A program made the position numbers and the translations under genes. From positions 2,914,001-2,978,000 of the forward strand of contig WAID01000003.1 in assembly GCA_016584495.1 (NCBI GenBank): DNA of 64,000 nt, in the 5' to 3' direction. The stretch is from Celoporthe dispersa. Taxonomy: Eukaryota; Ascomycota; Sordariomycetes; Diaporthales; Cryphonectriaceae. The notes under the pieces were generated by a model, which was not told the origin of the DNA, did no database searches, and was given only the letters and a program-made list of their open reading frames with translations. This document shows, piece by piece, positions 45,805-58,034 of the stretch; positions within the stretch are counted from its first letter, which is position 1; every line of letters begins with the position of its first letter.

Positions 45805-47525
45805 GAGACCTCGCCGGCGTGTGGTCTTGTTTCTGCCTCTTTTTTCCTATTCTCTTCTTTCTCCCTCCTGTTTTCTGTTCCCTCTATTAGATGATGCAGG
45901 CGAGACGTTCTGAGTCCTAGGTACCATGAACTTGATCAATTCCAACTCTAGACATCCGCATGATCGTAGGAAATGAGCATCAGAGTAGTCGTGGACGCGC
46001 CTGTCGAAAAATCCTGGTTATTATGAACACGGCCATTAATAGGATACGAAGAGTTTCAAGGTCGAGGGTTGTCGGCCGTTTCCCCGTAAGCGGGCCGGGT
46101 CGGGCCACAATCCTCAAACAGGACCGGGTCCGGCCAGATGGCTTCCCCAGGAGAGAGGATCATGCGACCTGCCACCTACTGGATCTGGAAGCCCATCTCG
46201 CTAATTCGGGACAGCACAACAATCTGGGGCTGTTGGCCGCGTGAAGACTAGTGATTAAAGTTTTGTGGCATGGTGAATCTGTGATGACTCTAAGCACGAC
46301 CAGGACGTCGTAAAGTTTATATGCTCGACGTCGAAAGCTTGAGTCTAGGACATCAAAGGTTTATGCCTACAAGGTCGGGAACTGCTGTGTGAGGACTTAG
46401 TGGGCGCATGTGATCATGAAGCGCACCGCTGGGGGACTGATCAGGACAGAATGCATATACCAGTTGCTGGGTCGAATCTCATCGAGCCCGAGATGCTTGG
46501 ACTGTGATGAAGGTGAATGGGGCTTTGCAGATTGCCGGGTTCGGTGCTTATTGTCATGAGTGACGAAGGATCAGCCACGGATAACTCGGATGTCAGTCAA
46601 GGCCCGCCTGGCCTGGTCCGACAACCCTCTTGGGCTGACAGCTATCATAATTTGGTTGGAGGCCCTTTTTGGGGGTGGGTTCTTTTTTTGGTGACCTGCT
46701 GGGCCTCTGTGGGAGGGAGGATGGACTTGACATTCTGCCAGATACAGCAGCTCGAGGGAGAATTCAGGGTCCCATCTTACATACCAAGTACATATGCAGT
46801 ACAGGCCTCGGAGGGAGGGAGGGAGGGACAAAGAGGGGGATGCCTGCTTCCTGAGGCAGGAATGACGAGCGAAAACAGTGGTATGGGGTGACGCCATGTC
46901 CCTTTGTGGTTGGCTGTCTCTCTGCTTCGAAACACACCCGACCCCTGGACACTGGCCGTGTGAGCGGGGGCGACAAGGACCCCACTCAAGTGCCACGCAC
47001 AGGGCCAGAGGGTGGCAGGAGTGGCCAGTGAGAGGGCCTGTAGAGGGTCAGACTGCCACTGCCATGAATGTTGCTTGGAGCGGATGGATCACCCGCTGAA
47101 TTACATACCCTGCCCGGCTCTAGGCCCTCTGGGCCTTAGGGACAAACTTAACCTTCAAAGTGCCTCTTTACAGTGCCGTCTTTTCCATTCTTCATCATTC
47201 CCCCAGCTTACCACACCACCACCCTTCCTCACCTGCCCCCATCTCTCTACCATTTTCCTTTTTATTACTTTCATCGTCCTTTTCTGTGAAAACCAGGACT
47301 TCTCTCTTCTCTCAACAACCACATTGCATCACATCTCCCTTACCTTTCTTTCTCTCCTTTTACCTCTCGACTTTGATCAGCATAACAACCAACAACGTCA
47401 CAGGGCAACTGAGAGACCACCCACAGCAGACCTCACTTACTCGTGACCAGCATCGCCACCCGACACTCACCACCACAACCACCCAACAGTATACCCACAG
47501 ATCACGAGAAAAGAAAAAAGGAAAA
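45805..47525. other. Intergenic region
   Basis: No gene supported. A GGGA run at 46811-46827 and a pyrimidine-rich leader (47170-47370) before the His-rich gene. Confidence 0.55.
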
Positions 47526-48733
47526 ATGCTGCTGCGACCCCTGATTGCCGTGGCTGGCCTGTCAGCTGCTGCCAGTGCATTCCTCCTCCCACCTCAGCTC
47601 AGCAGCCATGAGGTTGATACCCTTGGGTCCATCCCCATCGAGATCGTCCCCGTCGCACAGGGCCAGACCGTCAACCTGGAGTGTGCAGGATGCCCGCCTG
47701 TCTTCAAAGCACAAGAACCACAACAAGCACAAGGGCCCCCACCATAACAAGCAGCATGTCAGCCACCTGGAGCTCGACTTCACAGCGGATTCCGGCAAGC
47801 TGATGGTCAACGGGTTTGAGCTGTACCCAAACTCAGACCCGTTCACAAACGTCCTCGTTGCTGCCCAGGTGGCCGAGAAGCCCAGGCACCACAACAAGCA
47901 CGACAAGCAGCACCACACCAAGGCTGGCGAGGACAAGGGCAAGGAGCTCAAGAGCCACCACAAGTTCCGGCCCCACGATGGCAAGCCCAAGTCTGTCCAG
48001 CAGCAGCTCGGCTTCAGTCTCCAGGTCCAGCCGGTCACCAAGACCGCTGACGAGATGGAGCTGGTCACCGTGGACCTCCAGATCATCGAGGTCGGCTCCG
48101 TCTTCGTCGACGGCCTCCCCTAACATCCGCGTGCATCTGATCAAGGCGCCCACCAACGACCTCCTGATTGCCAAGATCGAGAAGACCGCCTCCGAGACGA
48201 TCCCGACTTCCATCGACGACGGCCAGAAGGAGTGCACTACCATCCTGTGCAAGTGGCGCGCCATCATCGCCACCCAGCTCGAGAGGATGAGGATGCACGG
48301 CTGCACGGGCATGATGGGCGCCAAGGCTGGCGGTCACGGCGGCGCCCACGTTCACGGCCACCACGGCGGCCACCACGTCGGCTACATGGGTCACAACCGC
48401 CAGCACGGCTGGGCCCTGCTCTTCCGCAAGCTCACCTCGCACATCATCCTGCCCATCCTGGTCGGCATCGTCGCCGGCGTCAGCGTCTCCATCCTCGGCA
48501 TGCTGGTCGGCACCATCCTGGTCGGCCTGTGGCGCAAGTTTGTCCGCGGACAGAGCTTCTTCCCTACGCACCACTGCCGCCGCTTCGGCCGCTCTAGCCA
48601 CCACAAGGCTTCTCACCATGAGGCTGCCCTCCCCGAGGAGAAGTCCGCGCTGATGGCCATGAGCACGGAGGACCTCCCTCCCCCGCCCTCCTACGAGGAC
48701 GAGCCGGCGGCGGAGCACGTGGAGCGGGTGTAA
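47526..48733 (+). CDS. His-rich single-pass membrane protein with PPxY (DUF7728-like)
   Basis: An intronless gene in three successive frames, each offset by one base: an extra A in TTCAAAG (47705-47707) and an extra C in CCCC (48117-48120). With both removed, 401 residues. Order: signal peptide (MLLRPLIAVAGLSAAASAF), a lumenal domain with CAGCPPVF and a His/Lys stretch (HKNHNKHKGPHHNKQH), ELDFTADSGKLMVNGFELYP, VTVDLQIIEVGSVFVDGLP, LLIAKIEKTASETIPT, a second His/Gly-rich stretch (GGHGGAHVHGHHGGHHVGY), one membrane helix (LPILVGIVAGVSVSILGMLV), and a cytosolic tail with LPPPPSYEDEP, a PPxY motif of the kind bound by Rsp5/Nedd4 WW domains. The layout matches fungal DUF7728 proteins as I recall them. 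Metal binding by the His stretches and ubiquitin-ligase recruitment are inference. Confidence 0.8.
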
Positions 48734-49954
48734 GAGCTTCTACCAGCACCCAACGTCATCGTCATCATCAATACCTCTCTTTCCGGGATACCCAGCATGG
48801 CACAAAGAGCAGGAGCGAGGAAAGGATGGAATGGGCAACGGGCAAACGGTTACGTCTACGAAAAACAAGAAAGAACCCAAAAAAAGAAAAGAAAAAAAAC
48901 CATGAGCATGAAAGATACAGACTGAGTCAAGGATCTTCAAGGGCGGCGTTTTACATGGAATGAGGGTATCACCGGATACGCTGGCGTTGGTCTTTTTCAG
49001 GTCCTCAATCAGGAGGACCTATGTCTATGTAGTCATTCCTTTTCTATTCAGAGATTTTTTTGTTCCCCTTCTCTTTTTGTCTTTCAACTGGCTCGGATTC
49101 TCTAGGATTGTCTGCTCAATACCCAACACGCTCCTTTTTTAAATTGATACTCTTTTGAGAAATTACACGTGCCGATCTGCCGGTCCACAGGCATCCTTTC
49201 CCGACTGCGTCGATTTCGCTTGGACCATCTCGTTCAAACCTGATGCGTCTCGTCCCAGACACGCCACTGGGACACGCCTCCGAAGGCTGTGGAGCTCTCA
49301 AGAACCTCTCTCTCTCTCGAGTCATATCGACAAACGCGTGTATTTCCCTCAGCTACTAGTACTAGACTCGTGCTCCTTTCTCGTGATGCCAATGCCGAGT
49401 CTTCCGTAGAGTGTCCGTCCTCCCGGAGACACAGCCTCCCATCTTCACAACGCGGCCCCCGGACCTAGTCAACGCTTCTTGTAATGGCCGGGGTCTTCCT
49501 AATGGGGGAAATAAAAGAGAGAGGGAAAAACCTTAAAAATTACGAGCAGGGAGCTTCGCCTCGATCTACTAGTAGGGGCGAGGGGCCAGAACAAGGACGT
49601 GGGCACGAAGTAGAAAAGGAATAGGCATTCAGATGAGCAGTTCCTTGGTCCTGGGGTGTGGCTCGCTCCGTCATTCATTTTACGCAATGCAATGCTGTGC
49701 GGCACACACGGCACCTGAGTGGTTGGGATGTCAGTCAGGCCGCGTGCGGTGGTGCGGCTGGGTGCGGGCGGGGGGGGGGGGTTGGTTGTGCTGACTTAAG
49801 CGGGCGGACCAGCCATAGAAGATCAAACGTACGGCGACGGACCTGTCTGTCGCAGGATCCAATGGCGAAAACAGGAGAACACGGAAGGGCAACCATAAAA
49901 AATATATATCCGGAGGGTATTTACACTGCACAAAGATGCAAAAACTTTCAAAAA
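48734..49954. other. Intergenic region
   Basis: 3' flank of the His-rich gene; G-run at 49770-49780. No gene seen. A plus-strand frame that crosses the tRNA from the left is a tRNA shadow. Confidence 0.6.
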
Positions 49955-50049
49955 TGCATCAGGAGGGAGTCGAACCCCCGCCCCTTGCTTGCGTCCTCAA
50001 TAATTTTGAGAATGGAAGGCAAGGATCCTGACCGTTGGACCACTGATGC
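49955..50049 (-). tRNA. tRNA-Gly (TCC), with intron
   Basis: The minus strand folds as a cloverleaf: acceptor GCATCAG/CTGATGC fully paired, D arm GTCC/GGAT, anticodon stem CTTGC/GCAAG with loop CTTCCA(A) giving anticodon TCC, T arm GGGGG-TTCGACT-CCCTC, discriminator A. A 23-nt intron follows position 37. Confidence 0.93.
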
Positions 50050-50999
50050 ATGACTTGAGATTTGTGCTAGCTGTATATATACGTGACAGCATAGATTCCG
50101 AGACCCCCTCCCTTCTCCGGTGTGCGGTTCACCAACCTCGTCAACATGTGGGAGAGCTCACGAAAAGTTTCAACCAGGAAGCGAGAGCAGGAGATTACTT
50201 TATTTCTCAACATGAATGCTTAGTAGATCTTTGATAGTAGATGTCTATGAAGTGTGCCTCGATGCCGCACAAGGTGATAGGTATCCCCGTGAGCCCCTAG
50301 CCAGTAATTAAGGGATGTGCTCTGCTGTGTATTGCCACACATCCTCCCTCTTCTTTTCTGGAATGTGTTTTGTTCCTGACTTTCTCAGGTCTTGAGACAG
50401 ATCCCTCCCTCCACCTCACCCCATGTGCCAAGCCAAGCTGAAAGATTTCGCCGCCGAGGGGGTTGAGTTTCTACATAGCGCTATGCCGGTCGCTTTCTGT
50501 AGAAGACAGATCATGGTTGATCTCAAAAGGGAAGGGAGGATGGGAGCACTGTGCCTCCTCCTTTCCATGACACATAGACCCACGTTTCCTTGGGAGATGA
50601 TCTTCAGCTTTGCAGCACACCGAAAAACGTTTATTGGGCATCGAGTTGACGGTGTTTATGATGCGCGCCAGGGATTCAGAGAGCCCATCCCTACCTACAT
50701 AGACGTCGATCAGATCTTCAGTAAATCATGCCGCACAGGTCCTCAGCATCTGGAACACGTCTCCCTCGCACAACTCTCTCAGTCCAGGGTCTGAAGAAAC
50801 ATTTATTTTTTATTCTTCCCTTGAATTCGCTGGTAGGGCGAACGCTGCCAAGATGATCTAGAAGGTATCAAATACATAGCGCCGAAATATCTGAAAATCG
50901 TAAACCTGTCATCATTCCATATAACAGCACATGGTGGTAGGTACAAGCGCCCAGCCGCAAGCGGCCAGACAAAAAAAGAAGAAATGACTGCCAGGAGCC
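50050..50999. other. Intergenic region with one unsupported frame
   Basis: A 123-codon plus-strand frame at 50423-50794 has an ATG but no domain I recognise; it may be a chance frame. Otherwise nothing. Confidence 0.45.
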
Positions 51000-52492
51000 T
51001 TATGCACCTCCTTGGGCGTTGCACGTGGCCTCCTGCGCGTTACAGTCGCCGACCGTCGCGCCGGCCACCTTGCCCGAGTTGACAGCGTCGGCACACGCGT
51101 TGTTCTGGATCGCACAGGCTCGCTGCACCGCGGCGCCCTGGTTCACAAAGGTGTTGCCATTGACGGCGAAGGGCCGTGTTGAGTCTCCAGAGTCTGTGAC
51201 GGCCGGCGCCTCGATGCCGCCGATCGCGCTGCTGCTGCTCTGCTGAGTAGAGGATGAGGATGAGGACGCAGCGACCGTGGAATTGCTGTTGCTTCCACTG
51301 CTGCTGCTGCTGCTGCTGATCCGCGACGGACATGGGGTGGCGGCCGAGGCGGCATCAGCAGTCTGGGACGACGACTGGCTCCCTGAGTCGCTGCTGCTCT
51401 GTCCGGACTGGTTCTGGCTGGACTGAGAGGAAGAACCAGACGACGCGGCGTTGTTGGTGGCTGAAGAGCTTGATCCAGAGGTGCTGCCGGTGTTGCTGTT
51501 ACCGCTATTGCCACCGCCGATCTGAATCTGTAGGCTGAGTTAGTAAATCCAAGTTACCGTTGCCTTGCCTGGGGGAAGGAAGATGCACTCACTCTCACGC
51601 AATCATCCTGAGCACCACTGATGAGTTAAAGCGTTAGTGACCATGTCAGAGTAGACCACAGGCTATCTCAACTACACATACCGTTGAGCAACAGGCATCA
51701 GGACAGGCTGGTGGTTCGAAGAACCCGCCATGGTGCAGATACGATAGTTTCCAGCCGGCAGACCACCGGAGACGACGGCCGAGACGAGCCCGTTCCCGTT
51801 GCCAGCGTCGTTGATACCCTTGAAGAAGACAAACTGGGACGCATCTGGAGGCTGCGACGGCGTCTGCGAGTTGCCGATATCCTGGATGGTGACGTGGGTG
51901 TGGCCGATGACCGTGCCGCTGCTGGACAGCTGCTGCGGTGCCGAGTAGTACGTGCTGGCCGGGTTGGTGAAGGTGCCGAGCTCCATGTTGGCCATCTGCA
52001 CGGTGACGTTGAAGTCCTCGTTGGCGGCGGGCTCATTACCCGGCACGGGGCTCGTGATGATGCTGGAGACCATATTGGTCGTGGCGGGCATGTCGCCCAT
52101 CACCACGCCGTTGCAGGACCCTTGCTTCTGCTGCAGGCCGTTGGTCAACGTCTTACCCGAGCAGAAGTTGATGAAGTTGGCATCGTCCGTCAGTGACAAG
52201 GCCTGGCCCGCCTCGGCACCGGAGGAGCCGTCGTTTGCGGAGCCCGTGGCGATGGCATCCTGGTCCAGGGTAGTCCCGGACGCGGCGTTGTTATCTGTGG
52301 ATGACTGTTAGTGATGGGTCCCGGATCCTCGGGCATGAGGCAGTGACTTACTGGTTCCAGTGTTGCCCTTGCCCCCCTTCTCTTATCGTGTCTCGACACC
52401 ACCAGGTCGAACTGGCCATGTGCGGGCACAGCGAAGGCTTCCGCGGCCGCGGCCATACCCATCAGGGCAACAACAACTGTCTTGAACTGCAT
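51000..52492 (-). CDS. Secreted Ser-rich surface protein
   Basis: Exons 52492-52352, 52294-51682, 51617-51593 and 51527-51000. A signal peptide (MQFKTVVVALMGMAAAAEAF) precedes a conserved domain with FINFCSGKTLTNGLQQKQGS, CNGVVMGDMPATTNMVSSII, STYYSAPQQL, GHTHVTIQDIG, FFKGINDAGNGNGLVSAVVS and YRICTMAGSSNHQPVLMPVA. It ends with a long Ser/Gln/Asn-rich stretch and a Cys-containing C-terminus (NACADAVNSGKVAGATVGDC). This resembles a widespread secreted fungal family that some databases misname 'ribosomal protein s17' (from memory). Exon 1 and exon 2 do not join in frame as given; one more G in the six-base G run (plus strand C-run 52372-52377) fixes it and also changes ARATLEP to the more natural GKGNTGT. 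About 435 residues after correction. The CTG/GCT runs in the Ser region (51300-51318) are microsatellite-like. No GPI helix seen. Confidence 0.8.
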
Positions 52493-55400
52493 GTTGGGTA
52501 GTGAGATTAAATGTGTCTTGGTCGTAGAGATATGAGGGGTATATATGTATAGCTCTGTCGAAGAGGCTTGGTACCGGACCAGTGAATAGTCAAAAGTAGA
52601 GGACGGCCTGCTGTGAATCAAGAAAAGGAGTGTGGTCACAGTATATTCACAGACTAAGCTGTGGGAATATCCAATGAGTAAAAGAGCGAATGAATAAAAA
52701 CGAAAGTACACAACCGGTGCGTTGAGAGAAGTTGCAATGGTGGTGAAGAGGAGAGACAGGAAGACGATCACTCGAGGATGGAGGAGAGCAGGCCAAGATA
52801 TAGAGAACGGCGAGCCAAGGGCTTGATCCTCACAAACAAGGCCATGGCAGGTCTGGGCGACTCCATTGCCAAGTCCTTGGCTGCCAGGAGCACCTGCATC
52901 ACTTCTCTCACAGCCCGCCCCCGTGATGGCTGAGATTCAGGGTCGTGTGGTGGTGATGGTGCGGGAAGGAGGCGCACGTCGTCGCCCAGGATACCCCCAC
53001 GGCCGCATACCGAGTCGCAAGGGTGTGTTGGTAGGCCTTCGATACCCTCCCACCAGGGCGGATGACCCCTGAAGGTTTTAAGGTTAAATCGACGAGCCCC
53101 CGTTCCTGCATCTTGCCCTGGTTGAGACGAACCGAGGGGTGCGCCTCAGGAGTACTGAGCTGTGGGCCTCAATCTCGTGCGGGTGAGCAAGTCCTAGAGT
53201 ATCTTTCTGGAAAGAACTCCGAGCTGGACAGTGACGATGTTGTGTGCAACCGCTTCAACAGAGACTGGGACTCGACAAATCACTGTTCGGGGGGAAAGAG
53301 AGGAGTTGTTGCGAGGACTAGGAAAATCCAGCGAATCGCAAAGAATCGTCTCCATACCGTCCCATGTGCATACCCACTGCGATACTGGAAGAAGCCGAGA
53401 GGAGAAGGGATGAAAAGCGAGCCCACATGTTCAAATGAAGTTACTGTGTCTATGCACATCGTTTCGACGCCGTCAAGGTTGTCCTGAGCAGACAGCATGC
53501 TGCAGGGTTTGCAATGGGCGACCGTTGCGCTGTCATTGGCCAACGACTTCGCTATGCGCGGCGCCAATCGGAAATCTCCGACTAAGCGATCATGTCCGCA
53601 GGCTATTCGACCGAGTCGACGAGGCTCCAGAACTCTCTCCTGTGGCTGTTGGTGATCAGACCGAGGAGGGTAGGAGAGCAGCCCTGACAGAAATGTTCTT
53701 GATAGATCGACGTTGATGCGGCTCAAGACGTCAGAGGTTCTTTGGCGGACCCCTGCTAGCGCACCGAGGGCGGGTGGGCCGACAGCGGTTTGGGGGCTGT
53801 CATTGGCCCCAAGGGAGTCGATCACGCACCTTCAGTTTGGGCTTCTTCCAGCCCCATGTGTCGATGAGGCGAGAGAGCGCTTCAAAGGACAAATCTGGGG
53901 GCGCGCACCGCCGCTCTGGTAAGAGCCACAGCGCCAGGGAGCGTCATGTGTTTTGACCACTTCTGGACTTCAATCATGGGCGGCAGGGTCTCGGCCCTCT
54001 GCACCGGGTTGGAGGCTTTGACTCAGCAGGCGGCAGTCGCCCGAACTCGACGCTCAAGACCCCGGACTCACCCCGCTGAATGAGCGGCCGCATTGTCTAC
54101 ACTTCCTCTGTCATTTGTTACTCAGCACTTTCGCCTACCCTGCAGCGATCGATGTTTCTTGATCCTCCTTAATCTCCCCTTGTTGGTGATGTACCCGGAT
54201 TTACAGAACAGAGTGAATCATGGTCATGTCTCATGAGGCCGCACCAGCAGCATATTCAGGTGTAGCATGGGGAGTACCTGGTGAGGTGTTTCTGAAGGCT
54301 CGTTCTTCTTTGGTCAGACACTGTGGGGGTGCCCACGAACCAAAGCCCTCTTCCAATGGGTAACCTGCCATCCCGTCTCCCAGTTATTTTCGACTCAGTA
54401 GTGCATTCTCTGCCTCGATATTCAACAGTCGACTCCCATCAATCCTTTTCTGACAATCATAAGCCCTTTCACGCGGCCGTGGGGCGAGGCACTGCGTTCG
54501 GATGCTGCCTGACGGAGCATTTCGGTAACATCACACGCTTCGTCCTTATGATGGCGGATGAAAATCCTGTCGCTAAACTCTTTTCTGTCTGAACATTGGA
54601 GACTGCTCCCATTCCACACATCCTGATTCGAGATGACCGCGTTGAGCTGCAAGGGAGGGAAGGGGGAGGAGGGATTGGGGGTTGGTTTCTCAGTAATGCC
54701 CAAGCCCCAAACATCTTGGCGGTTTGGACCTCCGCCTGCACGAATGAGGAGGTAGTAATGGCTGGGCAATGCTTCCTGCCGCCAAGGGAAAGCTTATTCT
54801 TCATTATGCATGTGGTGATCAGTCTAGGCCATATTGACTAATTTGGGCTGGTTCTATACAGGTATGAGCTACCAGAAAATCGAGAGAGTAGTAGCTATAG
54901 GCAGTTACTATTGACTAGTGTCCACCACTTCCTGCTTTTCTCTCGCTATAGCCCTTCCTGGATTATATTAGGTAGGGTGATGATCATGCTTGGTACGCGA
55001 CTATGATGGCCGCTTTACGACCTTGGGTGCTGTTGCTTTCAAGCATATAGATTCGGCCCTTTGATTGTAAGAAAAAATGTCCATGATGGATAGCTTAGCT
55101 TCATATCTGCGTTTTCAGCAAAGCTCCATGATGTATAGACGGAGACGTGCACATAGATAGCCAGCCAATTTTCTCTTCTACGGTACTGCCTGTGTGATCT
55201 AACACTGGCGGGTTGACACGTTCTACGGCTCGCAGCACAATCTTGTTTGATTCGATCTCAACTCAGACCATCACAATATGATATGTCCGCAGTGTCGCCA
55301 CGCAGAGTAGTGTGGGCCATATTGCTCTAGAGCGCTTGGCCCTTTGATCGGTATTTGTGTGTCGCTGAGTAAGTGCATCCACGGACGATGGATCGAGCAG

Positions 55401-55540
55401 TGTGTATTCTCGATATATATATATATATATATACCTCTTCTGGATGCGTCTGTAACAAAACTCACACCATCTGGAAACGCCTTCTTGCCTCGTAATATGT
55501 CTCTTTCTCGAGAACCACCCTTCAGTCCTGCGGGATCCGA
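52493..55540. other. Gene-poor intergenic region
   Basis: Three kb with no supported gene. A minus-strand 181-codon frame at 53280-53825 has biased composition and no domain. A (TA) run lies at 55413-55432. Confidence 0.5.
55413..55432. repeat. TA dinucleotide repeat
   Basis: About ten TA units roughly 110 nt past the 3' end of the S1/P1 nuclease gene. Confidence 0.85.
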
Positions 55541-56564
55541 TCACAGTTCATTCTCCGTCGCCTGCAAGGCCGCAACGATGAGATCGAGCCATGCTGCTAG
55601 TCGATATCCAGCGCGTGCGACCTGGATCTCGACCACCGGCGCGGCTTTCTCATAGTACTCCCCGCCCAGCTCCTGACCCGCAATCGCCGCTGGACCTTCT
55701 GGGAATACTGTTCGGCTAAGTTAGCTCTCTCTTTCGTTCTCTTGTTGTTCCGGGTGGGTGGCGTCTTACCATGAGTGCACACGTAAGAATTACCCTCTCT
55801 CGCCCACCCCAGCGCCGTGCCGATGGGGTCCTCGAAATCCACGCCGTCCAGCCACTTCCCGCTCTGCGCCTCGTAACGCCCGTGCCTGATTTCCCCCGTG
55901 AGCTCGTCGGCCCACTGCTTGGCTTCAGCATACGGCTTCCTCCTGACACCGCCGACCCACCGCTCAGCGATGCTCGAGTCCCAGACGTGGTGCAGGTTCA
56001 GCTGGCTGCCCCGCCAGAGGACGTGGATGCCGTTCCCGCCGCGTGCGACGTCCTCGTCATGCAGGGGCTGGTGGATGTCGCCGACAAAGTGCACGACGAA
56101 CTTGGCGGCCTGGGCGCGCAGCCAGGCGGGGACGGCCGGGTCGAGGATCTGGGTGGTATAGTTCTGGATGGCGGTGACGACGCAGCCCTCCTTCTTGCAG
56201 TCGCGGTCCAGGTCGACGGTGCACGAGGACGGTGGCGAGTCCTTGGCGTCGATGAAGTGGAAGACGCCCGTGTAGTGGCCCCATTTAGTGTAGCGGATCG
56301 AGTCGGCCCAGGTGGCGACCTCGGCCAGGTAATCGCCCGTGTCGCTGCGGAGGAGGCCCTGGAAGTAGGCCTGCGTCTGGGGCTGGACGAAGTTGCTAGC
56401 CACATAGGCGATGGTGATGTGTCCGAATCCTACGCCGTGTCAGCGTATATGTCTCTGCTTATCTCTGGTGGGAAAGAAGAGGAGGACGTGTGAATCTCAC
56501 CTCCCCATGCCAGCGTCTCCGGGACGGCCAGCAGGCCTAACGCCAGCGAGCTTGCGAATTTCAT
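55541..56564 (-). CDS. Secreted S1/P1-type nuclease
   Basis: Exons 56564-56501, 56429-55770 and 55707-55541 (introns 71 and 62 nt; phase 1 at both) give 296 residues. The signal peptide ends before W20, and the mature start WGGFGHITIAYVASNF is diagnostic: in S1/P1 nucleases the N-terminal Trp and a nearby His (H25) bind catalytic zinc. Further metal-site segments are visible: ATWADSIRY, GVFHFIDAKDSPPSS, KFVVHFVGDIHQPLHDED, GGNGIHVLWRG and NLHHVWDSSI. These give the usual set of His/Asp ligands for a three-zinc site. The enzyme cleaves single-stranded DNA and RNA extracellularly, often for phosphate and nucleotide scavenging. N-glycosylation NYT is present. All conserved elements are intact; the last exon (EGPAAIAGQELGGEYYEKA) fits the family ending. 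No frame damage. Confidence 0.95.
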
Positions 56565-58034
56565 GTTGAGATTGACTGGAGCTGGTAAGAACTCAGATGA
56601 AGGGAAAGAAAAGGATCAAAAACGGATGAAAATCTCACGTTCTGGGTCAGCAGAGAGGGAAGACACGGTTCACCATCGACTTGGATGAGCCGGCCACGTC
56701 AAAGCGTTGATGGAGGTCAGTTGATACGGCAGCGTTCACGCGCTTGACTCCAGGGATGTCAACGTGCATGGACAGCGAATGGATGCGCGGCGCAAGACCC
56801 CACCACATGTGACACCCAGGCAGCCACGCCCTGCAACTATGATCGCCGATCAGGATGTGATCTGGGCGTATACTTGAAAAAAAAGAAAAAATAGAAGGCA
56901 AACACCAAAAACTCAAAGAAGTCAAATAGAATCCAGATTCTTCGCGTTGCTAGAGCTTCAACAATGAGAAGTTACTCTTGTTTAACGGTGCATGTTCACT
57001 GATTGCGCTAACTGGATTGAGGCAATACATCCAAGGCCCTCCTCACCTACCTCCCCCACCGGGCCCCCCCCCAAAGGGCCCCGTACTAAGCGCTCTAGAG
57101 TGCAGTATGCCTTCCACAAGCTTGCGACCCTTCACACGGCTTATGAGCTGCACGGGTGGTCACAGTTTGGTGTGTGCTTGGGAAGATCTACCAGGTTTTT
57201 AACGGCAGACCCAAAATACTTACTTGGTAGGTACGGAAACAGTAATTATTAGAGGGAAGAGCGAGGGCACAGGATCCTGCTCAGTGAAGCCAAAGTCAAA
57301 TCAAACGGCCCAACACAAGGGAGAGACAGGTATGCGTATCAGTGGCCGCATCCGGTCAGTATCTCTGGCCCTCCTGCGTCCTAAGTCAAGTGTGCCGATC
57401 GAGTATCCTCAAATTCATGTTAGTTATACTACGTAATCCACCCCGAGTCCACCTGCGAGATGTTGAAGCGGACTGTGTAAGCAATCATCTCAGCGGATTT
57501 GCGCACTCTCGATATTAAATTCCTGTCCACCAGCGTGAGAGGCGTGCATCTCGGCCCCTCCTCTCAAGACGAGATAGACAACAGCCTGGGGCCAATCGCA
57601 AAGCTCCCGATCTAGATTTCAAAGAGCCTGCAAGGGCTTTCTTAGCATTGTAGCATCCCGCACGGCATCTTACGTACAAAATGTAGGTACGCAGTGCCAA
57701 GTACGTCACCGGGTCCAGGCACGGGGCACAGCGCCACTGCAGAAAACTTGCAAGCGCCAAGCCAACCAGAACACAGTCATACGGGCTTCCTTATCTCTCG
57801 AGCTCCGCGATAGCGAACGAGTTCCTGCTCGCGTGAGTCGCGGGGTCTCCTGGCCCAGCCGACTTGACTCCTTCACGAAATCCTTCTTCCGTTTCTCTTT
57901 TACTCCTCCTACTTCCATTTCCAAATCTGACTATAGTCAAGCCGTCGACTGTACCTCTACACCGCGATAGAGTCTCCCCGTCATCTCCATTCGAAACATC
58001 GCACCGGGAAAGACATTGGCCCAAACCCTGCGTC
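56565..58034. other. Divergent intergenic region
   Basis: Promoter region between the minus-strand nuclease and plus-strand PQ-loop gene. C-run at 57065-57072. No gene seen. Confidence 0.6.

Noticed and set aside
49658..50053. 131-codon plus-strand frame containing RRESNPRP
   Set aside because: That part is the complement of the tRNA-Gly gene, a familiar shadow translation.
53280..53825. 181-codon minus-strand frame
   Set aside because: No domain, no intron signals, overlapping frames of similar length on the other strand.
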